Origin: Bacteriovoracaceae bacterium
GTDB lineage: Bacteria > Bdellovibrionota > Bacteriovoracia > Bacteriovoracales > Bacteriovoracaceae
Length of the DNA: 14,760 nucleotides
Direction: 5' to 3'
NCBI GenBank assembly: GCA_023146355.1
Contig: JAGLCH010000137.1
Span: 1-14,760 of the forward strand
Shown here: positions 1 through 6,265 of the stretch, piece after piece
Position numbering within the stretch: the stretch's first letter is position 1
Layout of the letters: every line of letters starts with the position of its first letter
Notes under the pieces: generated by a model
What the model saw: the letters and a program-made list of their open reading frames with translations, nothing else
The model's database searches: none
Told to the model about the DNA's origin: nothing
Made by a program: the position numbers and the translations under genes

Positions 1-67
1 CGAAAGGTAAAGAATCTTAGACATATATCAATGTATTTAAGTTTTAGATCGATGCAGTGCCTCATAG

Positions 68-73
68 TATAGT
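68..73 (+). promoter_or_regulatory. possible -10 element of the DUF3015 operon promoter
   Basis: TATAGT lies 24 bases before the DUF3015 start codon. The best upstream partner is TTAGAT at 44-49, which is a poor -35 match with an 18-base spacer. The call rests on sequence resemblance only. Bases 1-60 hold no gene that I can see. Confidence 0.3.
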
Positions 74-97
74 GTCAAAACTATCATGGAGGATATT

Positions 98-586
98 ATG
101 AAGAAAATTTGCTTATTACTTGCCGTACTAGTCATGACACAACCCGTTTGCTTTGCTGACAACTCAGTTGGATGTGGACTTGGATCTATGATATTTAAAA
201 AACGATCACTTGTCTCCGCAACTTCACGTGTTATTACAAATCAAGTATTTTTAACTCAATACTTAGGAACAACAACTGGTACAAGTGGCTGTACACAGCA
301 CAGCATTGTTCAAACTGAAATGGCACCAGTATATTATGCTGAGGCAAATATTGAAAACCTCAAGGTTGATATCGCAATTGGTGAAGGCCAGTATATTGAT
401 GCATTCGCTACAACTCTTGGATGTGATGCCGCGATTATTCCAACTGTTCGCCGAGTGACACAAGAGAACTACTCTGATATTTTTCGTACATCGCGAACTT
501 CTCCTTATGAGATGCTCAATAATGTAAAACGTTCACTCAATAACAGTGAGCAAACTAGAGGGAAGTGCAAATTTGTTCTTATCTAA
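98..586 (+). CDS. DUF3015 family exported protein
   Basis: The protein has 162 residues and resembles the DUF3015 family, whose function is not known to me. The family-like segment GCGLGSMIF follows directly after a signal peptide (residues 1-20, cleavage near CFA|DN), so the mature protein should be periplasmic or exported. The mature chain has four cysteines (about C26, C65, C109, C157), enough for two disulfides. I chose the ATG at 98 because GGAGG (88-92) lies five bases before it and the signal peptide starts cleanly there; an in-frame ATG at 86 lies upstream of this ribosome binding site. The 3' end overlaps the next gene, a DUF4105 protein, which suggests translational coupling and a shared envelope role. 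That shared role is inference. Confidence 0.85.
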   Translation: MKKICLLLAVLVMTQPVCFADNSVGCGLGSMIFKKRSLVSATSRVITNQVFLTQYLGTTTGTSGCTQHSIVQTEMAPVYYAEANIENLKVDIAIGEGQYIDAFATTLGCDAAIIPTVRRVTQENYSDIFRTSRTSPYEMLNNVKRSLNNSEQTRGKCKFVLI

Positions 587-2321
587 ATTTGTCTTAGTAA
601 TAATTTTGCTGCTGCCAATCATGGTCGCAGCAAAAAGTGATGCCTCTCACAATAGTGCTGCATCAGAAATGAAGTGGCGAAGGTTACTTCACATCGATGA
701 TAAAAAATCCGAGGCTAAAGGCCTTGGATTTTTTTTGTCCACCGATAAAGAGTGGAGTGCATTGAAAGAGCTTCAGGCCACGATTGATGCAATTAATAGT
801 AAAAAGGAAATAGGAAACCTTAAACTCAAGGCCCACTGTGCTTTTCCCGCCCGCGCAGAATTTCTTGAACAAAAGAAATTTATAGCAAAACAACAACCTT
901 GTGAACGCGTTGAAAAGTGGATAAATGGGATGGCGCCCTCCTCAATCTCTCTTATTTTTGCATCCGCCTACGCCAATAACCCCTCCTCTATTTTTGGTCA
1001 TACTTTCCTAAGAGTAAATTCAGAAAATAAAGAAGAAAAAAAAAACAAAGCACTAGATCTTTTAGACTACGGTCTTAATTTTGCTGCGAGTATTGGAGAT
1101 GATGGACCTCTAAGTTTTGTCTACCGCGGTGTTTTTGGACTCTATGAAGGTCATTTTTCAGTTGCCCCCTATTACATTAAAGTAAATGAGTACAGCAATT
1201 TTGAAAACCGAGACCTTTGGGAGTACGAATTAAACCTCACGCGTTCAGAGGTCATAACCCTAATACGTCATATTTGGGAAATCGAATACAACACAAACTT
1301 CAGCTACTATTTTTTCGATGAAAACTGCTCCTACATGATTCTCCGCTTGATCGAAGTTGTAAGGCCACATCTGAATATTAAAGAGAAATTGAAATTTTAT
1401 GTCTCTCCACTTGAAACCGTCAAGGAGGCCAAAAAGATGGGTCTGGTTTCAAAAACGGTATTTCGTCCCTCTCTTCGCACCCGTTTAAAGGAGAGGCTTG
1501 AGAGACTATCCAAAGTAGACAAAGAGAAGCTCTACTCAATCATCGAGGCCCCCAAAAAAGTTAAAGCAGACTTACTAGATACCGCAATTCTTTACTTCAA
1601 GCTAAAAAAACATATCGATAAAGGGATGCTAAAAGAGGATGCAGATAACTTCAGTAAAGTTTTAATTATTCGATCAAAAGATAAGTCACCATTAAAAAAA
1701 ATAAGTCCACAAAAGACAGACCCGATTGAAGGTCATGACTCAATGGGAATTGAGATGGGATATCTCAATAGCAATTCAGACAAAGTGTATATGAGCTACT
1801 CTCCAGGAGTACACCATATCATGGATAACAGCGCTGGTTACATTGAGAATTCATCGCTTAACTTTCTTGAATTTACTGGTTCCTTCAGCGAAGAAGAAAA
1901 TAAGTTTTATATTGAAAAATTTATTCCATTTGAGATTGAAAGTTTTGCCCCCTTTAAAACGCTTTCCCCCAATCCTAGCTTTCGCATCAAGTCTGAGTTT
2001 TACAATACGCTTAAAAATTCCTTTCATCATTTTGGCATGGGAATTACCTTGGGATCATTTTACCTTCTCCCCTCTATATACCTTCTCGATAGTAAAGAAC
2101 TTGAATACGGTTTAATTGGAGAAACAGGGCTTATGCTTCATCACAGATGGTTTCGATTAAACTTAAGTTACAATCCGCGGTTGAATCAGCTAGAATTTGA
2201 TGGAAATGAATACAAGCTTCAAGCAGCACTTTTTTTGGGAAAAGACTACTCTCTTCAGATGAACTATAATTATTTCGACCACCATAAAGCTATTGAGGTG
2301 GGGATCAAAGGTCATTTTTAA
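573..2321 (+). CDS. DUF4105 / Lnb N-terminal periplasmic domain protein
   Basis: This is an exported protein of 582 residues. Residues 1-20 form a signal peptide. Next comes the family's C-x-FPAR-x-x-FL-type segment (from about residue 89), then SLIFASAY...FGHTFLRV with His143, then DENCSYM with Cys252. DUF4105 is now described as the N-terminal domain of Lnb, a lipoprotein N-acyltransferase of Bacteroides with a papain/NlpC-like fold, so H143 and C252 are the natural catalytic candidates. Whether this protein acylates lipoproteins is inference. The C-terminal 250 residues are rich in alternating hydrophobic strands and look barrel-like. I prefer TTG at 573, with AGGGA at 559-563 nine bases upstream and an immediate signal peptide. 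GTG at 546 has no ribosome binding site. It overlaps the DUF3015 gene by 14 bases and the next gene by one base (TAATG). Confidence 0.85.
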   Translation: MFLSKFVLVIILLLPIMVAAKSDASHNSAASEMKWRRLLHIDDKKSEAKGLGFFLSTDKEWSALKELQATIDAINSKKEIGNLKLKAHCAFPARAEFLEQKKFIAKQQPCERVEKWINGMAPSSISLIFASAYANNPSSIFGHTFLRVNSENKEEKKNKALDLLDYGLNFAASIGDDGPLSFVYRGVFGLYEGHFSVAPYYIKVNEYSNFENRDLWEYELNLTRSEVITLIRHIWEIEYNTNFSYYFFDENCSYMILRLIEVVRPHLNIKEKLKFYVSPLETVKEAKKMGLVSKTVFRPSLRTRLKERLERLSKVDKEKLYSIIEAPKKVKADLLDTAILYFKLKKHIDKGMLKEDADNFSKVLIIRSKDKSPLKKISPQKTDPIEGHDSMGIEMGYLNSNSDKVYMSYSPGVHHIMDNSAGYIENSSLNFLEFTGSFSEEENKFYIEKFIPFEIESFAPFKTLSPNPSFRIKSEFYNTLKNSFHHFGMGITLGSFYLLPSIYLLDSKELEYGLIGETGLMLHHRWFRLNLSYNPRLNQLEFDGNEYKLQAALFLGKDYSLQMNYNYFDHHKAIEVGIKGHF

Positions 2322-3133
2322 TGAAACTATTACTACTTTTGGTTATGACTTTATTAACGGGATGCTCTTCATTCTTTTACTACCCCGATTCAAATACCTA
2401 TTATCGGCCGGAGCAATTTAAAATATCCTCTAAAAACATTGAGATGATATCCAGCGACGGTACTGCGATTCAAGGGATGCTCCTAAGGTCAAAGAAAAAA
2501 GTTTCAAAGGGACTTGTTGTACAATTTCACGGTAATGCTGAGAATATGAGTTCTCATATGACATCACTAATGTGGCTAACCGATCTTGGGTATGACCTTT
2601 TTACCTTTGACTATAGGGGCTACGGAAGCTCTGAGGGCCACCCAGGGCCAGAAGGAGTCAATCAAGATGCACTTGCAGCATTAAAAATGGCAAAAGAGTT
2701 ACAAATAAAAAGAAAGGCACCGAAACTAATTGTCTACGGGCAAAGCCTAGGCGGCGTCATACTTTTACGTGCCCTTGAGGATTTTGGAACTGAAGGCATA
2801 GATCACTTAATCCTAGAATCAACTTTTATGTCCTACCGATCAGTTGCAGCAAGCGTCTTTAAGAAGAGCTTCATTACTTACCTCTTATTTCCTCTTGCCT
2901 ATATTTTTGCCGATGGAAGTTACTCCGCCAATAAGGTTCCTGAGATCCCTCTAGTTGTAATCCATGGAACTAACGATGTGATCATCAACTATGAATTTGG
3001 TAAAGACATTTTTAAAAAAGCGAAGGCACCCAAGCAGCTATGGACAATTCAAAACGGTGGACATATTAATGCTTACTTTCTCGAGCAAGGAAAATACAGA
3101 GAAAAACTAATCACCTATTTAAGCAAGGAGTAA
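2321..3133 (+). CDS. lipoprotein alpha/beta hydrolase (serine hydrolase)
   Basis: The protein has 270 residues. The N-terminus is a lipoprotein signal (LLTGC, lipidated Cys15, followed by Ser-Ser), so it should be anchored in the envelope facing the periplasm. The hydrolase signature is complete: FHGNAEN at about 69-75 (oxyanion-hole HG), FDYRGYGSSEG at 96-106, nucleophile elbow GQSLGG with Ser142, acid HGTND with Asp219, and GGH with His248. It resembles the BEM46/ABHD13-type branch, whose substrates are mostly undefined. An esterase, thioesterase or peptidase-type hydrolase are all possible. The start overlaps the DUF4105 stop by one base and no separate promoter is visible, so it is very likely co-translated with that gene. 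Confidence 0.9.
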   Translation: MKLLLLLVMTLLTGCSSFFYYPDSNTYYRPEQFKISSKNIEMISSDGTAIQGMLLRSKKKVSKGLVVQFHGNAENMSSHMTSLMWLTDLGYDLFTFDYRGYGSSEGHPGPEGVNQDALAALKMAKELQIKRKAPKLIVYGQSLGGVILLRALEDFGTEGIDHLILESTFMSYRSVAASVFKKSFITYLLFPLAYIFADGSYSANKVPEIPLVVIHGTNDVIINYEFGKDIFKKAKAPKQLWTIQNGGHINAYFLEQGKYREKLITYLSKE

Positions 3134-3136
3134 CTT

Positions 3137-3364
3137 ATGGCCACACTAGCGGATAAACTAATTCAAACAATTGAAAAAGATATTGAAGGACTTGAGCAAG
3201 CTCGGGGAGCGAATAGTAAAGAAATCAGAAAAGAGTGCAATATGATAAAAAAGAGAATTGCTGATATTGAAAAGCTTTCAATTGAAGATGGCGCCAAGCT
3301 TCAAAGATTTAAAGAAAAAATAGATAAGATACTAAAGATCGCCTCTATACCGAAGCATCTATAA
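3137..3364 (+). CDS. small helical (coiled-coil) protein of unknown function
   Basis: This 75-residue protein is not one I recognise. It is almost entirely charged and amphipathic helix, rich in Lys, Glu and Ile, with heptad-like spacing from about residue 5 to 70. It has no signal peptide and no cysteine cluster (one Cys), so it is probably cytoplasmic. AAGGAG at 3125-3130 is six bases before the ATG, and the gene begins three bases after the hydrolase stop. It is therefore the last gene of the 98-3364 operon. That a strong ribosome binding site sits inside the hydrolase 3' end argues for a real gene. Confidence 0.7.
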   Translation: MATLADKLIQTIEKDIEGLEQARGANSKEIRKECNMIKKRIADIEKLSIEDGAKLQRFKEKIDKILKIASIPKHL

Positions 3365-3426
3365 GGCATATAATTCTATCTATTCGAGACAACATTCTCC
3401 TAATCAAGAATTTAACTTCGTCCAAC

Positions 3427-3433
3427 AAGAGGG
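3427..3433 (+). promoter_or_regulatory. ribosome binding site deciding an ATC start (methyltransferase)
   Basis: AAGAGGG sits five bases before ATC at 3439. The methyltransferase frame is open from 3328 onward but has no ATG, GTG or TTG before 3625, which is deep inside the conserved domain. The position of this site fixes the likely initiation point. Confidence 0.6.
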
Positions 3434-3438
3434 TTTCT

Positions 3439-4089
3439 ATCAGCTCAATTCGCATTACTTATCAAACGAAGGTCATTGGAAATACGGACATTCATTTATG
3501 TACCCTCAGAGACAAACAGCAATTCAATGACGACTCGGGAGAGGCCGAAGCACTTGGCATATCATCTGCTCAGTGGTCACTATTTGGCGTTGTTTGGGAT
3601 TCCTCTGTCGTTCTTGCAAACTTCATGAGTGATTTTGAGATCAAAGGCAAACGTATACTTGAAATTGGCTGTGGCATAGGCCTTTCAAGCTTAGTAATCA
3701 ATAGCAGAGGTGGAAACATCTTTGCCACAGACTACCATCCCGAGGTGGGGCGATTTCTAAAGAGAAACGTTAAACTAAATAATGGCCAGGAAATTCCTTA
3801 CAAAAGAATAAGCTGGAGCAACGAGACAAGCTCCATAGGAAAATTTGACCTAATTATTGGAAGTGACCTCCTATATGAGAAGGAGCAAATTGATCTTTTA
3901 TCTCAGTTTATCGAGCAACATGCCAATGATAAGTGCGAGGTGATCATTGTTGATCCCGGAAGAAAGCACCATAATAAATTCACCAAAGAGATGATTAAGC
4001 TCAATTATTCGCATTCTCAGCATAAACCAGAGCAAATAGAAGAGCTACTGGCACCATTTAACGGTTTAGTTATTCGTTATGAAAGATAG
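3439..4089 (+). CDS. class I SAM-dependent methyltransferase, apparent AUC start
   Basis: From the ATC codon at 3439 the protein has 216 residues. Conserved sequence starts at once: an S-I-R-I-T-Y-Q-T segment, then CTLRDKQQF, then GISSAQWSLFGVVWDSS, which precedes the SAM-binding motif I, LEIGCGIG (about residues 74-81). ATDYHPEV (Asp98 region) would contact the ribose, and IIVDPGRKHH lies near the C-terminus. This is the pattern of a Rossmann-fold methyltransferase family in gamma-proteobacteria, sometimes labelled nicotinamide N-methylase-like; the true substrate is unknown to me. The first standard start, ATG 3625, would delete the 62 residues preceding motif I, so I reject it. The frame carries no internal stop, which argues against a pseudogene. 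It lies 74 bases after the upstream operon, with no terminator visible between. Confidence 0.8.
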   Translation: MSSIRITYQTKVIGNTDIHLCTLRDKQQFNDDSGEAEALGISSAQWSLFGVVWDSSVVLANFMSDFEIKGKRILEIGCGIGLSSLVINSRGGNIFATDYHPEVGRFLKRNVKLNNGQEIPYKRISWSNETSSIGKFDLIIGSDLLYEKEQIDLLSQFIEQHANDKCEVIIVDPGRKHHNKFTKEMIKLNYSHSQHKPEQIEELLAPFNGLVIRYER

Positions 4090-4123
4090 TTTGAATATAA
4101 ACGTATAAAAATGACATTACCTA

Positions 4124-4129
4124 TATACT
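4124..4129 (+). promoter_or_regulatory. possible -10 element of the cold-shock gene promoter
   Basis: TATACT is a five-of-six match to the -10 consensus and is placed to give a leader of roughly 65 bases that would contain the 4153-4185 hairpin. No convincing -35 lies 16-18 bases upstream, so the call is weak. Confidence 0.3.
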
Positions 4130-4152
4130 TGTTCCGATATACGGGTTAAAAA

Positions 4153-4185
4153 GTATTTAGATGCTTAATTGAAGTATCTAAATAC
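4153..4185 (+). promoter_or_regulatory. 14-bp hairpin in the cold-shock mRNA leader
   Basis: The left arm GTATTTAGATGCTT (4153-4166) pairs with AAGTATCTAAATAC (4172-4185) around the loop AATTG. The outer ten pairs are perfect and the inner four include one G-U pair. It ends eight bases before the ribosome binding site AAGGA at 4193-4197. There is no T-tract, so it is not a terminator. It may be an RNA structure that tunes translation with temperature, or a DNA operator. Both roles are inference. Confidence 0.7.
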
Positions 4186-4202
4186 AATTAATAAGGATTA
4201 TC

Positions 4203-4397
4203 ATGAGTACAGGAACAGTAAAATTTTTCAATGACGCAAAAGGCTTCGGATTTATCACTCCAGACGACGGAGGAAAAGATCTTTTCGTTCATTCTACTGG
4301 AATTGAGCAAGGTTACATCACAGAAGACGACAAAGTAGAATTTGAAGTTGGTGAAGGTCAGAAAGGACCATGTGCCGTTCAAGTAAGAAAATTATAA
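4203..4397 (+). CDS. CspA-family cold-shock protein
   Basis: The 64-residue protein is a single cold-shock domain with no extension, slightly shorter than the usual 66-70. RNP1 is KGFGFI (residues 13-18) and RNP2 is DLFVHST (26-32); these bind single-stranded RNA or DNA through their aromatic residues. The opening TGTVKFFN and the closing AVQVRKL are also typical. It should act in the cytoplasm as an RNA chaperone, though some members are not cold-induced. The ATG has AAGGA (4193-4197) five bases upstream. The gene stands alone between its own leader hairpin and a strong terminator, which suggests a short, abundant monocistronic mRNA. Confidence 0.95.
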   Translation: MSTGTVKFFNDAKGFGFITPDDGGKDLFVHSTGIEQGYITEDDKVEFEVGEGQKGPCAVQVRKL

Positions 4398-4424
4398 TTT
4401 AATTTATTTAATTATATTTTTGGG

Positions 4425-4452
4425 AAAGGGAGCTTTTAAGCTCCCTTTTTTT
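4425..4452 (+). terminator. strong intrinsic terminator after the cold-shock gene
   Basis: The arm AAAGGGAGCT (4425-4434) pairs with AGCTCCCTTT (4439-4448) across a small loop, and the seven-T run begins at 4446. The GC core GGGAGC/GCTCCC followed by T7 is a textbook rho-independent signal. It lies 28 bases after the cold-shock stop codon and directly adjoins the ribosome binding site of the next gene. Confidence 0.92.
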
Positions 4453-4462
4453 AGGACTAAAT

Positions 4463-5290
4463 ATGACTCAAGAGACTCCAATTGCCCAAATTGTTAAGTT
4501 CACAAGCCTCCCTGAAGAAGATGGAATGTATATTGTTGATCTAATTGAAAAGAGATCATCACTATCAAAGTCAATCATCAAAAAGCTGATGGTCTTTGGT
4601 GCTGTATTTCAAACAATCAACACCACTCGAAAACGCGTTCGCAAGGCAAAGACAATTCAAAAGGCGGGAAATCTTATTGAGTGTTACTACGATCCAAAGA
4701 TTGAACAAGATATTGAGTTTCAATTTAAAAATCTTTATGAAACCTCAAATTATGGTATCTACCTAAAGCCGGCAGGCGCCCTAACAGAGGGAACAAATTA
4801 CGGGGACTACACAAGCCTTTTTCGCTTTGTAGACAAAACTAAAAAATTCGCAAACTTGGTGAACCGCCTTGATAGAGAAACAGCGGGGCTTGTTGTAATT
4901 GCCTATAACCCAAAAACTCAAAACCTTCTCCAGTCTATGTGGAGAGAGAAAGTGATAAAAAAATATCAGGCAATTGTAAGAGGGCAACTTAAGGGAAGTG
5001 GTGAGTTTACAGGAAAGCTTAATAATAAATTCACCTGCACAGAATATAATGCAGTTGAAGTTTTTGGAAACCTAACCCACCTAGAACTCACACCTAAAAC
5101 AGAAAGAAAACAACAGATCAGAATACATCTAGCTGATGCCGGATATCCCGTTATGGGCGACCCGATCTACGGCGATAAAAACAAAAATAGAGATGGGTTA
5201 AAACTGATCTCTTACTCACTTGAGTTTACCGACCCCCACTCTGAAAAAAAAGTTTTAGTCGAGATTCCAAAAGATCTGCTTCTTTTTTAG
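4463..5290 (+). CDS. RluA-family RNA pseudouridine synthase
   Basis: The enzyme has 275 residues and converts uridine to pseudouridine in rRNA or tRNA. The catalytic motif is NRLDRETAGL (from residue 134) with Asp137; most relatives have His where this has Asn134. The downstream signature KQQIRIHLADAGYPVMGD (from about residue 216) followed by YGD confirms the fold. Residues 25-85 look like a divergent S4-type RNA-binding region (SLSKSIIKKLMVFGAVFQ). The family includes RluA, RluC, RluD and TruC, and the sequence alone does not say which uridine is modified. AGGA at 4453-4456 is six bases before the ATG and abuts the cold-shock terminator, so expression needs readthrough or a promoter inside 4398-4440. 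It ends one base from a convergent gene. Confidence 0.9.
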   Translation: MTQETPIAQIVKFTSLPEEDGMYIVDLIEKRSSLSKSIIKKLMVFGAVFQTINTTRKRVRKAKTIQKAGNLIECYYDPKIEQDIEFQFKNLYETSNYGIYLKPAGALTEGTNYGDYTSLFRFVDKTKKFANLVNRLDRETAGLVVIAYNPKTQNLLQSMWREKVIKKYQAIVRGQLKGSGEFTGKLNNKFTCTEYNAVEVFGNLTHLELTPKTERKQQIRIHLADAGYPVMGDPIYGDKNKNRDGLKLISYSLEFTDPHSEKKVLVEIPKDLLLF

Positions 5291-5291
5291 A

Positions 5292-5573
5292 CTAGAGTTT
5301 TTCTCTTTCGATCATGCAGTCGTAATCACCTTCCTGATATTCACGACAGATGAAGGGCCTCCTCTGGTATATCGTACAGAGCATCGTTTTACGATCAAGT
5401 GCATCACAGTAACCATCTAATCCCTGCTTCATAACAGTATAGGTTCCCTCCGCAAGAGTTGTGAACTCCTCAGGAACCTGATCATCAGAATCGTCGATAA
5501 GCTGTACCTCTAATCGACAGCATAGCGCACGACAGGTGGAACAACTTATATCTGGTATAATTGAGTCACTCAT
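5292..5573 (-). CDS. CxxCxxxCC metal-binding protein (YkgJ/UPF0153-like)
   Basis: The 93-residue protein has eight cysteines: CSTCRALCC (C11, C14, C18, C19), then C56, C66, C76 and C86, with the RRPFICREY block around C76. This matches the putative zinc- or iron-chelating CxxCxxCC family (YkgJ-like, PF03692), found widely but without a settled function. It has no signal peptide. AGGAGG (complement of 5582-5587) is eight bases before the ATG. It is the last gene of the metG, barrel protein, CxxCxxxCC set, 33 bases after the barrel gene. No role linking it to those genes is known to me. Confidence 0.85.
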   Translation of the reverse strand: MSDSIIPDISCSTCRALCCRLEVQLIDDSDDQVPEEFTTLAEGTYTVMKQGLDGYCDALDRKTMLCTIYQRRPFICREYQEGDYDCMIEREKL

Positions 5574-5606
5574 AAAACATACCTCCTCTTACACCTACAT
5601 TTTTTA

Positions 5607-6236
5607 TCAATTAAACGATACGTCCATATTGAATCCAAAAGGGATACTGAGGCTTAACATCAATTCTGTAATAGGATTTTCGGTATCATTTATTTTTGAG
5701 TCCCCGCTGCCTTCCACTTTTGAAATAGTAAGTCTTCGCATTTCAAGATTAAGAAATACATCGACCTTTGGAATGAATGAGAGTTGGTAACCGACACCTA
5801 GAGCGTAACCACTTCCAGACAAAGTATCATTTCGATCACCAGACCTTGCGGTATAGGAACTGTGGAGGAAGTATGTTCCCCAGACCCGTAAAAGAATGGG
5901 AAATTGATAGGCAATATACGGACCAATCCCCCACCTGAAATAATCTGTTTTTGAAGGATTATTCTCAATAGGCATTCTCTGCTCCATGGTTGGTGTAGAG
6001 AAGGTAAAATCTAGACCACCATCGAATCCCATATAGCGATAACCAGCTTTGGAGCCAAAAGAAAAACTATCGTACTGATGCTTAGTAGAGTCATTCTTAG
6101 AATTATACTCTCCGTGAACCATACCAATATAGGGCTCAATAACAACATCGCCACCAAAAGCATCCGCTATTTTCGCGAAGAGAATAACCGAGATAATGAT
6201 AAAAATGCGATTCCATTCGCTTTTAAAAATACTCAC
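5607..6236 (-). CDS. outer-membrane beta-barrel protein
   Basis: The protein has 209 residues. A signal peptide (residues 1-26, cleavage near ADA|FGG) is followed by about eight alternating hydrophobic strands rich in Tyr, Phe and Gly, such as DVVIEPYIGMVHGEY, GSKAGYRYMGFDGGLDF and GSGYALGVGYQLSFI. It ends in an amphipathic strand (MDVSFN) that resembles the outer-membrane assembly signal. The size fits an OmpW/OmpX-like eight-strand barrel, but I cannot assign a ligand. The start is GTG, with AAGGAG (complement of 6245-6250) eight bases upstream. It lies 29 bases after metG on the same strand, so it is probably co-transcribed with it. Confidence 0.8.
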   Translation of the reverse strand: MSIFKSEWNRIFIIISVILFAKIADAFGGDVVIEPYIGMVHGEYNSKNDSTKHQYDSFSFGSKAGYRYMGFDGGLDFTFSTPTMEQRMPIENNPSKTDYFRWGIGPYIAYQFPILLRVWGTYFLHSSYTARSGDRNDTLSGSGYALGVGYQLSFIPKVDVFLNLEMRRLTISKVEGSGDSKINDTENPITELMLSLSIPFGFNMDVSFN

Positions 6237-6265
6237 CCGTGAGTCTCCTTTTTATTGAACTGAAT

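Noticed and set aside
546..572. GTG 546 start for the DUF4105 gene
   Set aside because: No ribosome binding site precedes it and it adds nine polar residues before the signal peptide; TTG 573 has AGGGA upstream.
3365..3624. A degraded or frameshifted 5' end of the methyltransferase (pseudogene)
   Set aside because: The frame is open and family-like throughout; only the start codon is unusual.
3625..4089. Methyltransferase starting at ATG 3625 (154 residues)
   Set aside because: It omits the conserved block before the SAM motif, which is plainly encoded in the same frame upstream with no stop.
4188..4382. 64-codon minus-strand ORF opposite the cold-shock gene
   Set aside because: It mirrors a highly conserved gene and has no ribosome binding site or recognisable sequence.
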